Source of the DNA: Clostridia bacterium
GTDB lineage: Bacteria > Bacillota > Clostridia > Christensenellales > Aristaeellaceae
Reading direction: 5' to 3'
Length of the DNA stretch: 53,112 nucleotides
Assembly (NCBI GenBank): GCA_016296675.1
Contig: JAEDIV010000003.1
Coordinates: 1-53,112 of the forward strand
Shown here: positions 25,703 to 34,979 of the stretch, piece by piece
Layout of the letters: each line of letters opens with the position of its first letter
Position numbering within the stretch: the stretch's first letter is position 1
Made by a program: the position numbers and the translations under genes
Notes under the pieces: generated by a model
Told to the model about the DNA's origin: nothing
What the model saw: the letters and a program-made list of their open reading frames with translations, nothing else
The model's database searches: none

Positions 25703-25731
25703 TTGCTTTTTTCTTTTCAATTTGATATAAT
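25703..25731 (+). promoter_or_regulatory. Promoter of rnpB
   Basis: TTGCTT (25703-25708), a 17-base spacer and TATAAT (25726-25731), 7 bases before the RNA. It starts right behind the upstream terminator. Confidence 0.75.
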
Positions 25732-25738
25732 ACATCTG

Positions 25739-26092
25739 TTATCGAGGATGTCGGGCGATCGCAGGCGTATTTATACGCTTGAGGAAAGTCCGAGCACCAT
25801 AGGGCAGGGTGCAGGTGAAATGCCTGTGAAGGCGACTCTAGGGAAAGTGCAACAGAGATATACCGCGAAACCGCATCTTCGGGTGCGGCCGCAAGGATGG
25901 AAAGGTGAGGTAAGAGCTCACCAGCGGCTTGGCGACTTGTCCGCTATGTAAACCCCACCTGGTGCAAGATTGAATAAGGCAAATGCGGCTGCCCGTCGCG
26001 CCTTTGAATATCGCTACAGCCAACTGGCAACTTTTGGCGCAGATAGATGATCGCTCAAGACAGAACTCGGCTTACAGACATCTCTCGATAAC
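25739..26092 (+). ncRNA. rnpB: RNase P RNA, bacterial type A
   Basis: The catalytic RNA that trims tRNA 5' ends. The conserved 5' core GAGGAAAGTCCGAGC (about 25781-25795) and the 3' core AGATAGATGATCGC with ACAGAACTCGGCTTACAG (about 26041-26077) are present. The ends pair as TTATCGAG (25739-25746) with CTCGATAA (26084-26091). The internal GGGTGCAGGTGAAATGCC region is typical of type A. Exact ends are by pairing and may be off by a base or two. Confidence 0.96.
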
Positions 26093-26096
26093 CGTT

Positions 26097-26117
26097 GCCG
26101 CATTCCGCGGCTTTTTT
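26097..26117 (+). terminator. Terminator of rnpB
   Basis: GCCGC/GCGGC stem with an ATTCC loop, followed by six Ts. Confidence 0.8.
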
Positions 26118-26140
26118 ATTACCCAAAGGAGCGATAGAAA

Positions 26141-27382
26141 ATGAAACTCACGTACCGCCACACAGCAATCGGCTGCTGTTTAGGCATGATTACCCAGGCA
26201 ATTGTATGCAATCTTGCGCCTATTCTTTTTATCATTTTCAAAGAGAATTACGGCCTTACAGACGAACAGCTTGGCCGTTTGATCGTTTTCAACTTTGGTA
26301 CGCAGATTGTCGCAGATCTTATCGCAACCAAATATTGCGATCGCCTCGGCCACCGTTTCTTCGTAGTACTTGCACATACAATGTGTGCGCTGGGTCTGAT
26401 TTCGATCAGCCTTTTACCGGCCATTCTTCCTTCTGCTTACGCAGGTCTCTGTATTGCGGCAGTTATCTACGCATTCGGCGGCGGGATCATCGAAGTATGT
26501 GTAAGCCCAATTGTTGAATCTCTCCCCGGTAATGAAAAGGCAAGAATGATGAGTCTTGCGCATTCGTTCTACTGCTGGGGACAGATGGCAACTGTCGCCA
26601 TCACAACGATTGCAATTTGGCTGATCGGTCGCTCCGTCTGGCGCATTATTCCGGTGGCATGGGCGATCATACCGATTTTCAATCTTATCTTCCTTTCCAA
26701 AGTACCCATGCAGCCTTCGATTCCAGAAGAGAAGCGCACGCCGATTAAAGAGCTGTTCAATAATCGCGTATTTATCATCGGTATGCTCATGATGATTGCC
26801 TCGGGCAGCAGTGAATTGTCCATGTCGCAGTGGGCAAGTCTTTTCGTTGAAGAATCCCTGGGCGTATCAAAAGTAATGGGCGATCTTCTCGGCCCCTGCC
26901 TTTTTGCATTTACCATGGCGCTGACCAGAGTGTTTTTCGGAATCTATGCTGAACGAATTTCCCTTGAAAAATCTTTGCTGTTTTCAAGTATTATGTGCGT
27001 CGTCTGCTATCTTATGGCCGTCTTTTTTCCGCCCCTTACGCTTGCCGGATGTGCGCTTTCCGGTTTTACAGTCGCCATCATGTGGCCGGGTACACTCTCT
27101 GCCGGAGCCAAGCGTTTCCCGCTTTCCGGAACGGCGTTATTCGGCCTTTATGCGATTTGCGGCGATATCGGCTGCTCCGTCGGACCCTGGATCGCCGGTT
27201 TTGTTTCTGATATAGTAAACGCGAATGAAAAATTGGTTTCTTTGGGCATGTCCCTTGGCTGGAGCAAGCCTTCCGTAGGGCTTAGAACAGGACTGCTCGC
27301 CAGTACAATCTTCCCGGCAATGCTGGTTGTATGCTCGATCATTTTGCTTCGCGGAAAAGTCAAAGATAAAACAACAATATAG
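26141..27382 (+). CDS. MFS transporter (FucP-like family)
   Basis: 413 aa with about twelve membrane helices. The loop DRLGHRFF (about 67-74) matches the cytoplasmic MFS signature between helices 2 and 3. The second half shows the related EELGVSKVMG-type region and the GTLSAGAKRFPLSG motif (about 310-325) seen in sugar-type MFS proteins of the FucP/GluP group. The substrate cannot be read from the sequence. ATG 26141 follows AAAGGAG. Monocistronic between the rnpB terminator and a strong bidirectional terminator; no promoter is evident between rnpB and the gene. Confidence 0.85.
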   Translation: MKLTYRHTAIGCCLGMITQAIVCNLAPILFIIFKENYGLTDEQLGRLIVFNFGTQIVADLIATKYCDRLGHRFFVVLAHTMCALGLISISLLPAILPSAYAGLCIAAVIYAFGGGIIEVCVSPIVESLPGNEKARMMSLAHSFYCWGQMATVAITTIAIWLIGRSVWRIIPVAWAIIPIFNLIFLSKVPMQPSIPEEKRTPIKELFNNRVFIIGMLMMIASGSSELSMSQWASLFVEESLGVSKVMGDLLGPCLFAFTMALTRVFFGIYAERISLEKSLLFSSIMCVVCYLMAVFFPPLTLAGCALSGFTVAIMWPGTLSAGAKRFPLSGTALFGLYAICGDIGCSVGPWIAGFVSDIVNANEKLVSLGMSLGWSKPSVGLRTGLLASTIFPAMLVVCSIILLRGKVKDKTTI

Positions 27383-27386
27383 ATAT

Positions 27387-27424
27387 AAAAAAGATCGCGT
27401 ATTATAAATCAGCGATCTTTTTTT
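27387..27424. terminator. Bidirectional terminator, MFS gene and lipoprotein gene
   Basis: AAAAAAGATCGC/GCGATCTTTTTT stem with a 13-base loop between the convergent genes; T-runs on both strands. Confidence 0.9.
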
Positions 27425-27427
27425 GTA

Positions 27428-28081
27428 TCAGCTTCTGGCCATTGATTCCATCATTTTCGTGCCAATAGGAGACATCGTGTCAAAGCGTGCCTCCGGGCCC
27501 TGGAACGTCATGCAGTAAATACGTCTGTTATAAGTTGCCATTATGGCAAACCCTTTTATCTTCACGCCGTATTCATCGACAAATGTGTAATAACTGTGAA
27601 ATCCTCTGAATCTTACCAGTGAATAATCTCTGGAAATGTTACCGTCGGTTTCGAATTGATCATATACTTCCTTCATTTGGTCCAGAAGGTCTCTAAGCTC
27701 ATTACGCATTCTACCGCTGTCAGGCTCTTTGCTCATCTTCTTATTCGTGAAACTTACACGGAAACCTGTTTCACCGCTCGGAACGGGTTCATAGTAAGTA
27801 ACATAGCGTTCTCCCTGTTCGCCCTGTTCCCAATGGGTTGGAACCATGTAGTTGATGCCTCGATTCGGGTTGCTCTTCCAGATCATGACGTAGTTTTCGA
27901 CAGGAACGCGCGGGAAAGGCGTGGCCGTCGGAACAGGCGTTGGCGCGGGCGTCGGCGTTGCGTTTACATTGACGGCGTTCGCATTGTTTGCGTTTTCGTT
28001 CGTCTCCTGATTGTCATCCTGGCACGCAGTCAGCATAAGTGCCAAAAGCACAAGCAGTATGACGGCAATTGTTTTTTTCAC
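27428..28081 (-). CDS. Lipoprotein of unknown function, coupled to murC
   Basis: 217 aa from GTG 28081 (GGAGG upstream). The signal peptide MKKTIAVILLVLLALMLTAC ends in a lipobox LTAC. A low-complexity Asn/Ala region and a Pro/Thr linker (PTPAPTPVPTATPF) follow, then a folded domain of about 150 residues starting VENYVMIW, with a WE/YY-rich beta pattern that loosely recalls PsbP/DcrB-like folds. A second start at 28114 (SD GGAGAT) overlaps the murC stop as ATGA and would add 11 residues before the signal. Anchored outside the membrane; role unknown. Confidence 0.8.
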   Translation of the reverse strand: MKKTIAVILLVLLALMLTACQDDNQETNENANNANAVNVNATPTPAPTPVPTATPFPRVPVENYVMIWKSNPNRGINYMVPTHWEQGEQGERYVTYYEPVPSGETGFRVSFTNKKMSKEPDSGRMRNELRDLLDQMKEVYDQFETDGNISRDYSLVRFRGFHSYYTFVDEYGVKIKGFAIMATYNRRIYCMTFQGPEARFDTMSPIGTKMMESMARS

Positions 28082-28110
28082 ATTAGTATCCTCCGTGGAT
28101 CTGGTAGGTT

Positions 28111-29502
28111 TCATTTTTTTGTATCTCCGTGAAGCGCAATCTGTTCATTCAGAAGATCGATATCGCCGCAGCCAAGCGTTACAACGACATCTTCTTTCTC
28201 CCAGTTATCACGCAAAAACTTTTCTGCATCATCAAAAGACGGAGTGAGATAGGCATTCAGTCCCTTTTTTCTCATTGCGTCAACGAGCATTTGAGAATTG
28301 ATGTCTCCCGGGTCTTTTTCGCGAGCGGCGCAAATATCGGTAACCAGAATAACGTCCGCGTCGTCAAAGCATTCTGTAAAGCCCTGAAACAATGCTTTGG
28401 TTCTGGAATATGTATGCGGCTGAAGAACCGCGTAGAGTTTCTTCTTCGCTTTGATTCTCGCTACAGTCATCACATTTTTCGTTTCCGTAGGATTATGGGC
28501 GTAATCCTGATATACGTAGGCGCCGTCAGTAATACTCGTGAGTTCAAATCTTCTGTGCGCGCCTTTATACGCATAAAGAGCTTCGGAAACTCTGTGCATA
28601 GGCAGATTATAAAAACTTGCAACACCAATTACCGCAAGAGAATTCAGCACATTATGCTGGCCGGGAACAGAAAGCTCCACTTCGCAAAGCGGATGGCCAA
28701 AGAGGGTAGCGGTATAAAACGCACATCCGTTGTCATCGTAGGTGATGTTTTCTGCTCTGATCTCGTTGTGCGGTTCAAGTCCGTAAGTGCGCGTTTTGCA
28801 ATTGACCTTACTCAAAACGTTTCTTACGCGCTTGTCATCGCCGCAGCCGACAACAAGACCGTCCTCAGGAACAAGCTTTGCAAATTCAAGGAATGTATTT
28901 TCGATATCGTCGATATCTTTATAGCAGTCCAGATGATCTTCGTCGATATTCAGGATAACAGCAGCAGTTGGGAAGAAGCGCAAAAAACTTCTGTTGAATT
29001 CGCATGCTTCGCAAATAAACGCTTCGCCCTCTCCAAGGCGGGTTGATCCGCCGATGGAATCCAGCTCTCCTCCGATATGTATGGAAGGATCCTCGCCACA
29101 GAACACGAATGTTTCCGCCATCATGGAAGTCGTAGTCGTCTTCCCATGGGTTCCCGAAATCGCGATGGACTCTGAAAAACGCTTCATCAGCTGACCGATG
29201 AGATCACATCTTTCAAGAGAGGGAATATTGTGTTCGGCAGCATATTTTCTTTCCGGGTTCTCCTCAGAAATCGCAGCGCTGTAGATAAGGAGAGAAGCGC
29301 CTTTTACGTTTTCTCCGTCATGCCCGATAAAGATTTCAATACCGTCATTCTTCAGCTGATCGGTTTTGTGGTTCTGCGTTCTGTCAGATCCGGCGACTTC
29401 ATATCCAAGCCACTTCATCATTTTCGCAAGTCCGCTCATCGAGCATCCGCCGATGCCGACAAAAAACACACGTTTATTTATGTAATCGTTAATCGATACC
29501 AT
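28111..29502 (-). CDS. murC: UDP-N-acetylmuramate-L-alanine ligase
   Basis: 463 aa. Adds L-Ala to UDP-MurNAc using ATP in the cytosol. The Rossmann-like N-terminus FVGIGGCSMSGLA, the ATP loop GTHGKTTT (about 115-122), the NIDEDHLD metal/ATP region and a YAHNPTE motif in the last third are all present. I chose ATG 29502 because AAAGGGG lies 11 bases upstream; the earlier ATG at 29529 coincides with the predicted transcript start. Divergent from purR; its stop overlaps the start region of a lipoprotein gene. Confidence 0.96.
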   Translation of the reverse strand: MVSINDYINKRVFFVGIGGCSMSGLAKMMKWLGYEVAGSDRTQNHKTDQLKNDGIEIFIGHDGENVKGASLLIYSAAISEENPERKYAAEHNIPSLERCDLIGQLMKRFSESIAISGTHGKTTTTSMMAETFVFCGEDPSIHIGGELDSIGGSTRLGEGEAFICEACEFNRSFLRFFPTAAVILNIDEDHLDCYKDIDDIENTFLEFAKLVPEDGLVVGCGDDKRVRNVLSKVNCKTRTYGLEPHNEIRAENITYDDNGCAFYTATLFGHPLCEVELSVPGQHNVLNSLAVIGVASFYNLPMHRVSEALYAYKGAHRRFELTSITDGAYVYQDYAHNPTETKNVMTVARIKAKKKLYAVLQPHTYSRTKALFQGFTECFDDADVILVTDICAAREKDPGDINSQMLVDAMRKKGLNAYLTPSFDDAEKFLRDNWEKEDVVVTLGCGDIDLLNEQIALHGDTKK

Positions 29503-29534
29503 TATCAAAACAGCCCCTTTCTTAGGCATTATAT

Positions 29535-29563
29535 ATTATACGCCATTTCATCAAGAAGAGCAA
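29535..29563 (-). promoter_or_regulatory. Promoter of murC
   Basis: On the minus strand TTGCTC (29558-29563), a 17-base spacer and TATAAT (29535-29540). Transcription should begin near 29529. Confidence 0.65.
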
Positions 29564-29611
29564 CCTCATTTGCATACCGGCCGCTTCCTCTTTTTCACTT
29601 TTTCACAGTTA

Positions 29612-29624
29612 AATGTTCGTTTCT
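29612..29624 (-). promoter_or_regulatory. Second PurBox-like site upstream of purR
   Basis: On the minus strand AGAAACGAACATT matches 11 of 13 positions of AWWWCCGAACWWT. It has the same orientation as the perfect box 83 bases downstream and lies between the murC and purR promoters. Confidence 0.45.
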
Positions 29625-29672
29625 ATTCTGATAATCTTTCTGTTTGTTCACAATAAATACAAACTTATGGAT

Positions 29673-29678
29673 TATAAT
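29673..29678 (+). promoter_or_regulatory. -10 element of purR
   Basis: TATAAT at 29673-29678, 44 bases before the ATG. No convincing -35 at a normal distance (nearest TTGTTC is 23 bases upstream), as may occur at a regulated promoter. Confidence 0.4.
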
Positions 29679-29694
29679 AGGCGTATAAACATTG

Positions 29695-29707
29695 AATGTT
29701 CGGATTT
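29695..29707 (-). promoter_or_regulatory. PurBox (PurR operator), perfect match
   Basis: On the minus strand AAATCCGAACATT matches the PurBox consensus AWWWCCGAACWWT at all 13 positions. It lies just after the purR -10, so autorepression relieved by PRPP is likely. A third, weaker box on the plus strand (29737-29749, 9 of 13) lies inside the purR coding start. Confidence 0.7.
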
Positions 29708-29721
29708 GGAGAGAATTACCG

Positions 29722-30555
29722 ATGGATCGAATTAAGAGAAACGAACGTCTGGGTGCTATGACACACCTTCTCATACAGACCCCTAACAAAATCCATACCT
29801 TCAGCGAATTCTGCGAAATGTTTGGTTCCGCAAAATCAACAATCAGCGAAGACATCAACATGATCGCGGATTCGCTTAGCCGATTTGGCCTTGGAACTGT
29901 TTACACGATTTCCGGCGCATCCGGCGGCGTCATCTATCAGCCGAGTCTATCTATTGACAAGGTAAAGGAGACGCTTGATAACATTTCCAAAACCCTGTCC
30001 GATCCCGCTCGAATTCTGCCCGGCGGATTTCTGTATACTTCAGACATAACCAGTGATCCTGCAATCTGCGAAATCCTCGGCCGCATTTTCGCGATGCGCT
30101 TTTGGCAGCATTCGCCATCCTTTGTTCTTACTATGGAGACAAAGGGAATTCCGCTTGCCCTCATGACCGCGCGTGCGCTCAACATACCGCTTGTTATCGC
30201 AAGGCGTGATTCGAAGGCATATGAGGGAAGCGCAGTAAAAATCAGCTATATTTCCGGCGGAGAAGCAGGACATATCGAAACGATGGCGCTTTCAAGAAGG
30301 TCTGTAAAAGCAGGCCAGCGAGCCCTGATTATCGACGACTTCGCAAAAGGCGGCGGAACGCTTCAGGGTATGGTTGATATGATGGCAGAGTTTCAATCAC
30401 CCGTTGTCGGAATCGGCGTCATGATCTCAACAGCGGTGCCCTCAGAAAAAAGGTGCAGAGACGTAAAAGCGCTTTTCACGCTTGATGCAATCGACGCCGC
30501 AAACGCCAAGTGCGTGGTTAGTCCGTCGGAAGAATTTATACATGCAATTGAATAA
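29722..30555 (+). CDS. purR: Pur operon repressor PurR
   Basis: 277 aa. An N-terminal winged helix (about 1-73, DRIKRNERLG and SAKSTISEDINMI) is joined to a phosphoribosyltransferase-like domain with the PRPP loop LIIDDFAKGGGT (about 203-214). In Bacilli PurR represses purine genes through PurBoxes, and PRPP releases it. The start ATG 29722 follows GGAGAG; the frame is open further up to 29692 without an SD. The gene has its own PurBox. No pur biosynthetic genes are in the window. Confidence 0.94.
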   Translation: MDRIKRNERLGAMTHLLIQTPNKIHTFSEFCEMFGSAKSTISEDINMIADSLSRFGLGTVYTISGASGGVIYQPSLSIDKVKETLDNISKTLSDPARILPGGFLYTSDITSDPAICEILGRIFAMRFWQHSPSFVLTMETKGIPLALMTARALNIPLVIARRDSKAYEGSAVKISYISGGEAGHIETMALSRRSVKAGQRALIIDDFAKGGGTLQGMVDMMAEFQSPVVGIGVMISTAVPSEKRCRDVKALFTLDAIDAANAKCVVSPSEEFIHAIE

Positions 30556-30561
30556 TTTTTG

Positions 30562-30597
30562 AAAAAGGCGGAAACGATTGTTCGTATCCGCCTTTTA
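30562..30597 (+). terminator. Terminator of purR
   Basis: AAAAGGCGGA/TCCGCCTTTT stem with a 14-base loop and a short T-tract. The pth -35 begins three bases later. Confidence 0.8.
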
Positions 30598-30599
30598 GG

Positions 30600-30629
30600 T
30601 TGACAAGCAGCCCTCATCAATGATAAAAT
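30600..30629 (+). promoter_or_regulatory. Promoter of pth-mfd-ygiQ-RACo-like operon
   Basis: TTGACA (30600-30605), an 18-base spacer and TAAAAT (30624-30629), about 75 bases before the pth ATG. Confidence 0.7.
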
Positions 30630-30710
30630 AGCTGAATCGACATCATACAATTTTGCGGGAGGACGTCCTAATTCGTCTGCCCGCTATGAGTATATCAATC
30701 GGAGGCATTT

Positions 30711-31277
30711 ATGTACGTTATTGTCGGTCTTGGAAATCCCGGCGCAAAATATGAACGCACAAGGCACAATGTAGGCTTTGAAATCATCAATATTCTTGCT
30801 TCAAGAAACAAAATAAACGTCGAAAAGAACAAGTGCAAAGCAATTGTCGGTGAAGGAATCATCGGTGGGCAAAGGGCGGTTCTTTGTAAGCCCCAGACCT
30901 TTATGAATCTGTCCGGAGAAAGCGTTGTGCAGCTCGTCAATTGGTACAAACCGGAATATGACCAATTGATCGTGCTTTATGACGACGTTGATCTTCCTGA
31001 GGGAAAGGTACGTTTCCGTGCGGACGGCAGCGCCGGCACGCACAACGGCATGAGAAATATTATTTCACTTCTGGGGCGCACGGATTTTCCCAGAATCCGC
31101 GTCGGCATCGGAAGGCCGCCTGAAAAGTGGGATCTCAAGGATTATGTTCTTTGCAGACCGGAAAATGAAGAAACCGCAAATCTCATGAACGAAGGATATA
31201 CAAAAGCTGCGCAGGCAGTGGAAGTGTATCTGAAAGAAGGACTGGATGCCGTCCGTGCTTTTGTCGGACGCAAATAA
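30711..31277 (+). CDS. pth: Peptidyl-tRNA hydrolase
   Basis: 188 aa. Recycles peptidyl-tRNA that drops off ribosomes. Signature stretches are GLGNPGAKYERTRHNVGF (about 6-23), KPQTFMNLSGESV (about 63-75) and the D-loop YDDVDLPEGKVR (about 90-101) with GSAGTHNGMRNI. ATG 30711 follows CGGAGG. First gene of a plus-strand run with mfd nine bases downstream, a conserved pairing in Firmicutes. Confidence 0.97.
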   Translation: MYVIVGLGNPGAKYERTRHNVGFEIINILASRNKINVEKNKCKAIVGEGIIGGQRAVLCKPQTFMNLSGESVVQLVNWYKPEYDQLIVLYDDVDLPEGKVRFRADGSAGTHNGMRNIISLLGRTDFPRIRVGIGRPPEKWDLKDYVLCRPENEETANLMNEGYTKAAQAVEVYLKEGLDAVRAFVGRK

Positions 31278-31286
31278 GGATGTTCA

Positions 31287-34200
31287 ATGGAAAACACGAT
31301 CAAAAACGCATTTTTGCTCGAGCCGCTAAAAGAGATTAAAGCCTATAATGATCTCACACAAGCCGTCGGGCGTATAGAAACGCAATATGTATACGGCGCT
31401 GATGACAGCCAGCGCGTTCATATTCTGTGCGGACTTGTAAGGGACTTGAACCGTCCCTTTATTGTCGTATGTCCAAACGACTCTGCTGGCGCGCATATTG
31501 TGGATGACTTCAACGCAATCATGTCCGGAGGGGCTGCAATGCTTCCGGCACGAGAAGTTTCTTTTCTTCATGCCGCTGCTTCCAGCAAGGAATTGTCCCA
31601 GCGCAGACTGGAAGCAATCGGAAGATTCGTATCCGGCGAAGTAAAGATGCTCGTCGTTCCTGCCGATGCGCTTATGCATAGGCTTATCGAAAAGAAGCGT
31701 TTTCTTGAAAATGTAATCAGCGTATCCGAAGGCGAATGCTTGGAGCCTGCCAAGCTCATCGAGAAGCTTGTCCGCGCGGGTTATGAACGCGTCGACATTG
31801 TTGATGCAAAGGGTCAGTGCGCGCTTCGCGGCGGAATCCTCGATGTCTATCCGGTCGGGAGTCAAAACGCAGTGCGCATCGAGTTTTTTGATGATGAAGT
31901 GGATTCGCTGCGCGATTTTGACGTTCTTACGCAAAGAAGCGTCAGCCGTCTTAAGGAAGTTAAGCTATATCCGGCAAGCGAGATTCTGATCAGCGGCGAC
32001 GAAGCCAAAAGAGCCGCCGATAAAATCGACAGCATGCTTTCTCTGAGGAAAGCCGAGGACACCGAAGACCGCCAGAGAAAAATCGAAAAAGAATTCGATC
32101 TTATGCCTTTTGAGGAGTTCTTTGAGATCACGGCGGGAAACGACGGTCTGCTTGAAGAAATGCCGTCGATGTTTGACCTTCAGAAGAAACCGAAAAAGGC
32201 CAAGAAGCCTGAGGTCAAAAAGAATCTCATTCCTCGTTCCACGCTTCAGAAAAAGTATTCGCCCATTGTCGAAGCGCTCAGGGCAGATCGGCTTGTAGAC
32301 GGCAGAGAAGCGCTGATCCATATATTGTATGACAAGTGCGATACGATTCTCGATTATCAGGACAATCCCGTAATCGTCCTCGATCAGCCGGATCGCTTGC
32401 GCGACAGATGCGAAAACAGGATGCTGGAATATGAGGAATATTTCAAGGCTGCCATGGAAAGGGATGAAGCTTTCAAAGAGCAAGGGGAACTATTGCTCAC
32501 TTTTGATCAGCTGATTCCTCTTTTCGACAAGCATTCAACCATCATCATGCAGCCGTTTTTACGCCAGCATTCGGATTTTAAGATCAAAAACCTTTTCAAA
32601 TTCGAATGCATGAACGCAACAGGCTATTCCGGAAACGCCAGAGAGCTTGCGCGCGACATCAGTAAATGGAAAAACGACGGATGGCGCATCGCGCTTCTGG
32701 CTGGCGGCGTCGCCCGCGGAAAGCGGCTGAGCGCGTCGCTTCTTGAAACAAATGAAGTCGTCTCTTTCTATGAAGAAGCACCCGTATCTCTTGAAAAAGG
32801 TCTTCCGATGATTTTGCCCGGAGCCGTTTCCAAGGGCTTTGTATATCCCGAAATAAAATTTGCAGTTCTGGCAGAATCGGATATTTTCGGTCTCGGCAAA
32901 AAGAAAACGCATGCCGTTGCTAGAACCGGAAACAAGATGGCTGCGTTCACGGATCTGAACGTCGGCGATTTTGTTGTACATGAAAACCATGGTATCGGTC
33001 AGTACATGGGCACCGTTCGCTTGTCAAGCGAAGGAAAATTGCGTGATTTTCTTCATATCCGCTATCAGGGCAGCGACAAATTGTATGTACCGACCGATCA
33101 GCTGGACCGTGTTCAGAAATACATCGGTTCTGAAGGCGAAGTTCCAAAGCTCAATCGTTTGTCCGGCGGGGAATGGCAGAAGCAGAAAGCCAAAGTAAAG
33201 TCCTCGATCAAAGAGATCGCCGGAGACCTTATTAAACTCTATGCAGAGCGCCGCACGGTGGAAGGATATGCCTTCTCCAAAGACACGCCCTGGCAGAGAG
33301 AATTCGAAGACGCTTTTCCCTTTGAAGAAACACCGGATCAGCTCACTGCCATCGAAGAAATCAAACGCGACATGGAAAAGCCGCAGGTCATGGATCGCCT
33401 TTTGTGCGGCGACGTCGGCTATGGAAAAACGGAGGTTGCGCTTCGAGCCATCTTCAAATGCATTATGGACGGAAAGCAGGCTGCGCTCCTTGCGCCGACA
33501 ACCATCCTTGTCCAGCAGCATTACGCAACCATTCTGAACCGCTTTCACAATTTCCCGGTAAAAGTGGACTCTCTCAGCCGTTTCAAATCCGCTGCCGAGC
33601 AGAAAAAAATCATTGAGGATCTGAAGGCCGGCAAAATTGATATTATTGTCGGAACACACCGCCTTTTGAATAAGGATATTGCCTATAAAGATCTTGGCCT
33701 TCTGGTTGTCGACGAAGAACAGCGGTTCGGCGTTGGCCATAAAGAGGCCATTAAGCAATACAAAAAGAACATCGATGTTCTGACTCTTTCTGCTACGCCC
33801 ATTCCACGCACCCTTCATATGTCCATGGTCGGAATCCGCGATATGTCGCTTCTCCAGTCACCGCCGGAAGAGCGTTATCCCGTCCAAACCTATGTAGTCG
33901 AATATTCCGACGGTCTCATTCGCGATGCAATCCTGCGCGAGCTTTCAAGAGGCGGCCAGGTATATGTGCTTCACAATCGCGTACAGACGATTGACATGAT
34001 GTATCAGCGGCTTAAAAAGCTGGTTCCGGAAGCGCGCATATGCGTGGGCCACGGACAGATGCGCGAGCATCAGCTGGAAGACGTCATGCTTGACTTTTAC
34101 GAGGGCAAGTTCGATGTTCTCCTTTGTACAACCATTATCGAGGCCGGACTTGACGTTCCCAGAGCCAATACGCTGATCGTTTGCGAAAGCGATCGATTCG

Positions 34201-34967
34201 GCTTGTCCCAGCTTTATCAGCTTCGCGGCCGTGTCGGCCGAAGCAACCGGCTGGCGTATGCGTATCTGACGATAAACCCAAACAAGGTGCTTACGCCGGA
34301 TGCCGAGAAGAGATTAAGCGCTATTCGTGAATTCACTGAATTCGGCTCGGGTTTCCGCGTTGCAATGCGCGACCTTGAAATCCGAGGAACCGGCAATCTT
34401 CTCGGCGCCGAGCAAAGCGGACATATGGCTTCGGTCGGCTATGATCTTTATGTCAAGATGATCGAAGACACCGTAAGAGAGATGCGCGGCGATATGAGCC
34501 AGGGCGACATTCAGACGCGCATCGAGATCAAGGCGGACGCATATCTTCCGCAGGAGTATGTCACAAGCGATGTCATGCGCATTGAAATGTACAAAAAGAT
34601 TGCAGGTATCGATTCAAACGACGCAAGGGACGATCTTATCGAGGAGCTCATTGACCGCTTCGGTGATCCGACCAAGCCTGTCATGAATCTTATTGATATC
34701 GCACAGCTCAAGTCACTCGCCGAAAAAATCGGTATCGATCTGATTCAGAGCAAGGGAGACGCGCTCGTCATGCGCTTTTCCATGATGGCGGATATTGACA
34801 TTATGAAGCTCATTTCCGCCATGGAAAAACACAAAAAATGCATGCGCCTCATGCCTGGCAATCCGCCGAGCATCTCATACTTTGAAATCAATAAAAAGAA
34901 TGAGGAACTGTTAAAAGGCGCTGTCGAAGTAATGACTGAAATTGTAAAAGACACACTGAGTGTATAG
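31287..34967 (+). CDS. mfd: Transcription-repair coupling factor Mfd
   Basis: 1226 aa, full length. Displaces stalled RNA polymerase and recruits UvrA. A UvrB-like N-terminal module precedes the RNA-polymerase-interacting Tudor-like domain (LNVGDFVVHENHGIGQY, about 556-572). The translocase core follows, with Walker A GDVGYGKTE (about 708-716), DEEQRFGV, SATPIPRTLHMS and LRGRVGRS. The C-terminal UvrA-inhibiting domain completes it. Nine bases after pth, 12 bases before ygiQ. Confidence 0.97.
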   Translation: MENTIKNAFLLEPLKEIKAYNDLTQAVGRIETQYVYGADDSQRVHILCGLVRDLNRPFIVVCPNDSAGAHIVDDFNAIMSGGAAMLPAREVSFLHAAASSKELSQRRLEAIGRFVSGEVKMLVVPADALMHRLIEKKRFLENVISVSEGECLEPAKLIEKLVRAGYERVDIVDAKGQCALRGGILDVYPVGSQNAVRIEFFDDEVDSLRDFDVLTQRSVSRLKEVKLYPASEILISGDEAKRAADKIDSMLSLRKAEDTEDRQRKIEKEFDLMPFEEFFEITAGNDGLLEEMPSMFDLQKKPKKAKKPEVKKNLIPRSTLQKKYSPIVEALRADRLVDGREALIHILYDKCDTILDYQDNPVIVLDQPDRLRDRCENRMLEYEEYFKAAMERDEAFKEQGELLLTFDQLIPLFDKHSTIIMQPFLRQHSDFKIKNLFKFECMNATGYSGNARELARDISKWKNDGWRIALLAGGVARGKRLSASLLETNEVVSFYEEAPVSLEKGLPMILPGAVSKGFVYPEIKFAVLAESDIFGLGKKKTHAVARTGNKMAAFTDLNVGDFVVHENHGIGQYMGTVRLSSEGKLRDFLHIRYQGSDKLYVPTDQLDRVQKYIGSEGEVPKLNRLSGGEWQKQKAKVKSSIKEIAGDLIKLYAERRTVEGYAFSKDTPWQREFEDAFPFEETPDQLTAIEEIKRDMEKPQVMDRLLCGDVGYGKTEVALRAIFKCIMDGKQAALLAPTTILVQQHYATILNRFHNFPVKVDSLSRFKSAAEQKKIIEDLKAGKIDIIVGTHRLLNKDIAYKDLGLLVVDEEQRFGVGHKEAIKQYKKNIDVLTLSATPIPRTLHMSMVGIRDMSLLQSPPEERYPVQTYVVEYSDGLIRDAILRELSRGGQVYVLHNRVQTIDMMYQRLKKLVPEARICVGHGQMREHQLEDVMLDFYEGKFDVLLCTTIIEAGLDVPRANTLIVCESDRFGLSQLYQLRGRVGRSNRLAYAYLTINPNKVLTPDAEKRLSAIREFTEFGSGFRVAMRDLEIRGTGNLLGAEQSGHMASVGYDLYVKMIEDTVREMRGDMSQGDIQTRIEIKADAYLPQEYVTSDVMRIEMYKKIAGIDSNDARDDLIEELIDRFGDPTKPVMNLIDIAQLKSLAEKIGIDLIQSKGDALVMRFSMMADIDIMKLISAMEKHKKCMRLMPGNPPSISYFEINKKNEELLKGAVEVMTEIVKDTLSV

Positions 34968-34979
34968 AGGGATTGAGAG

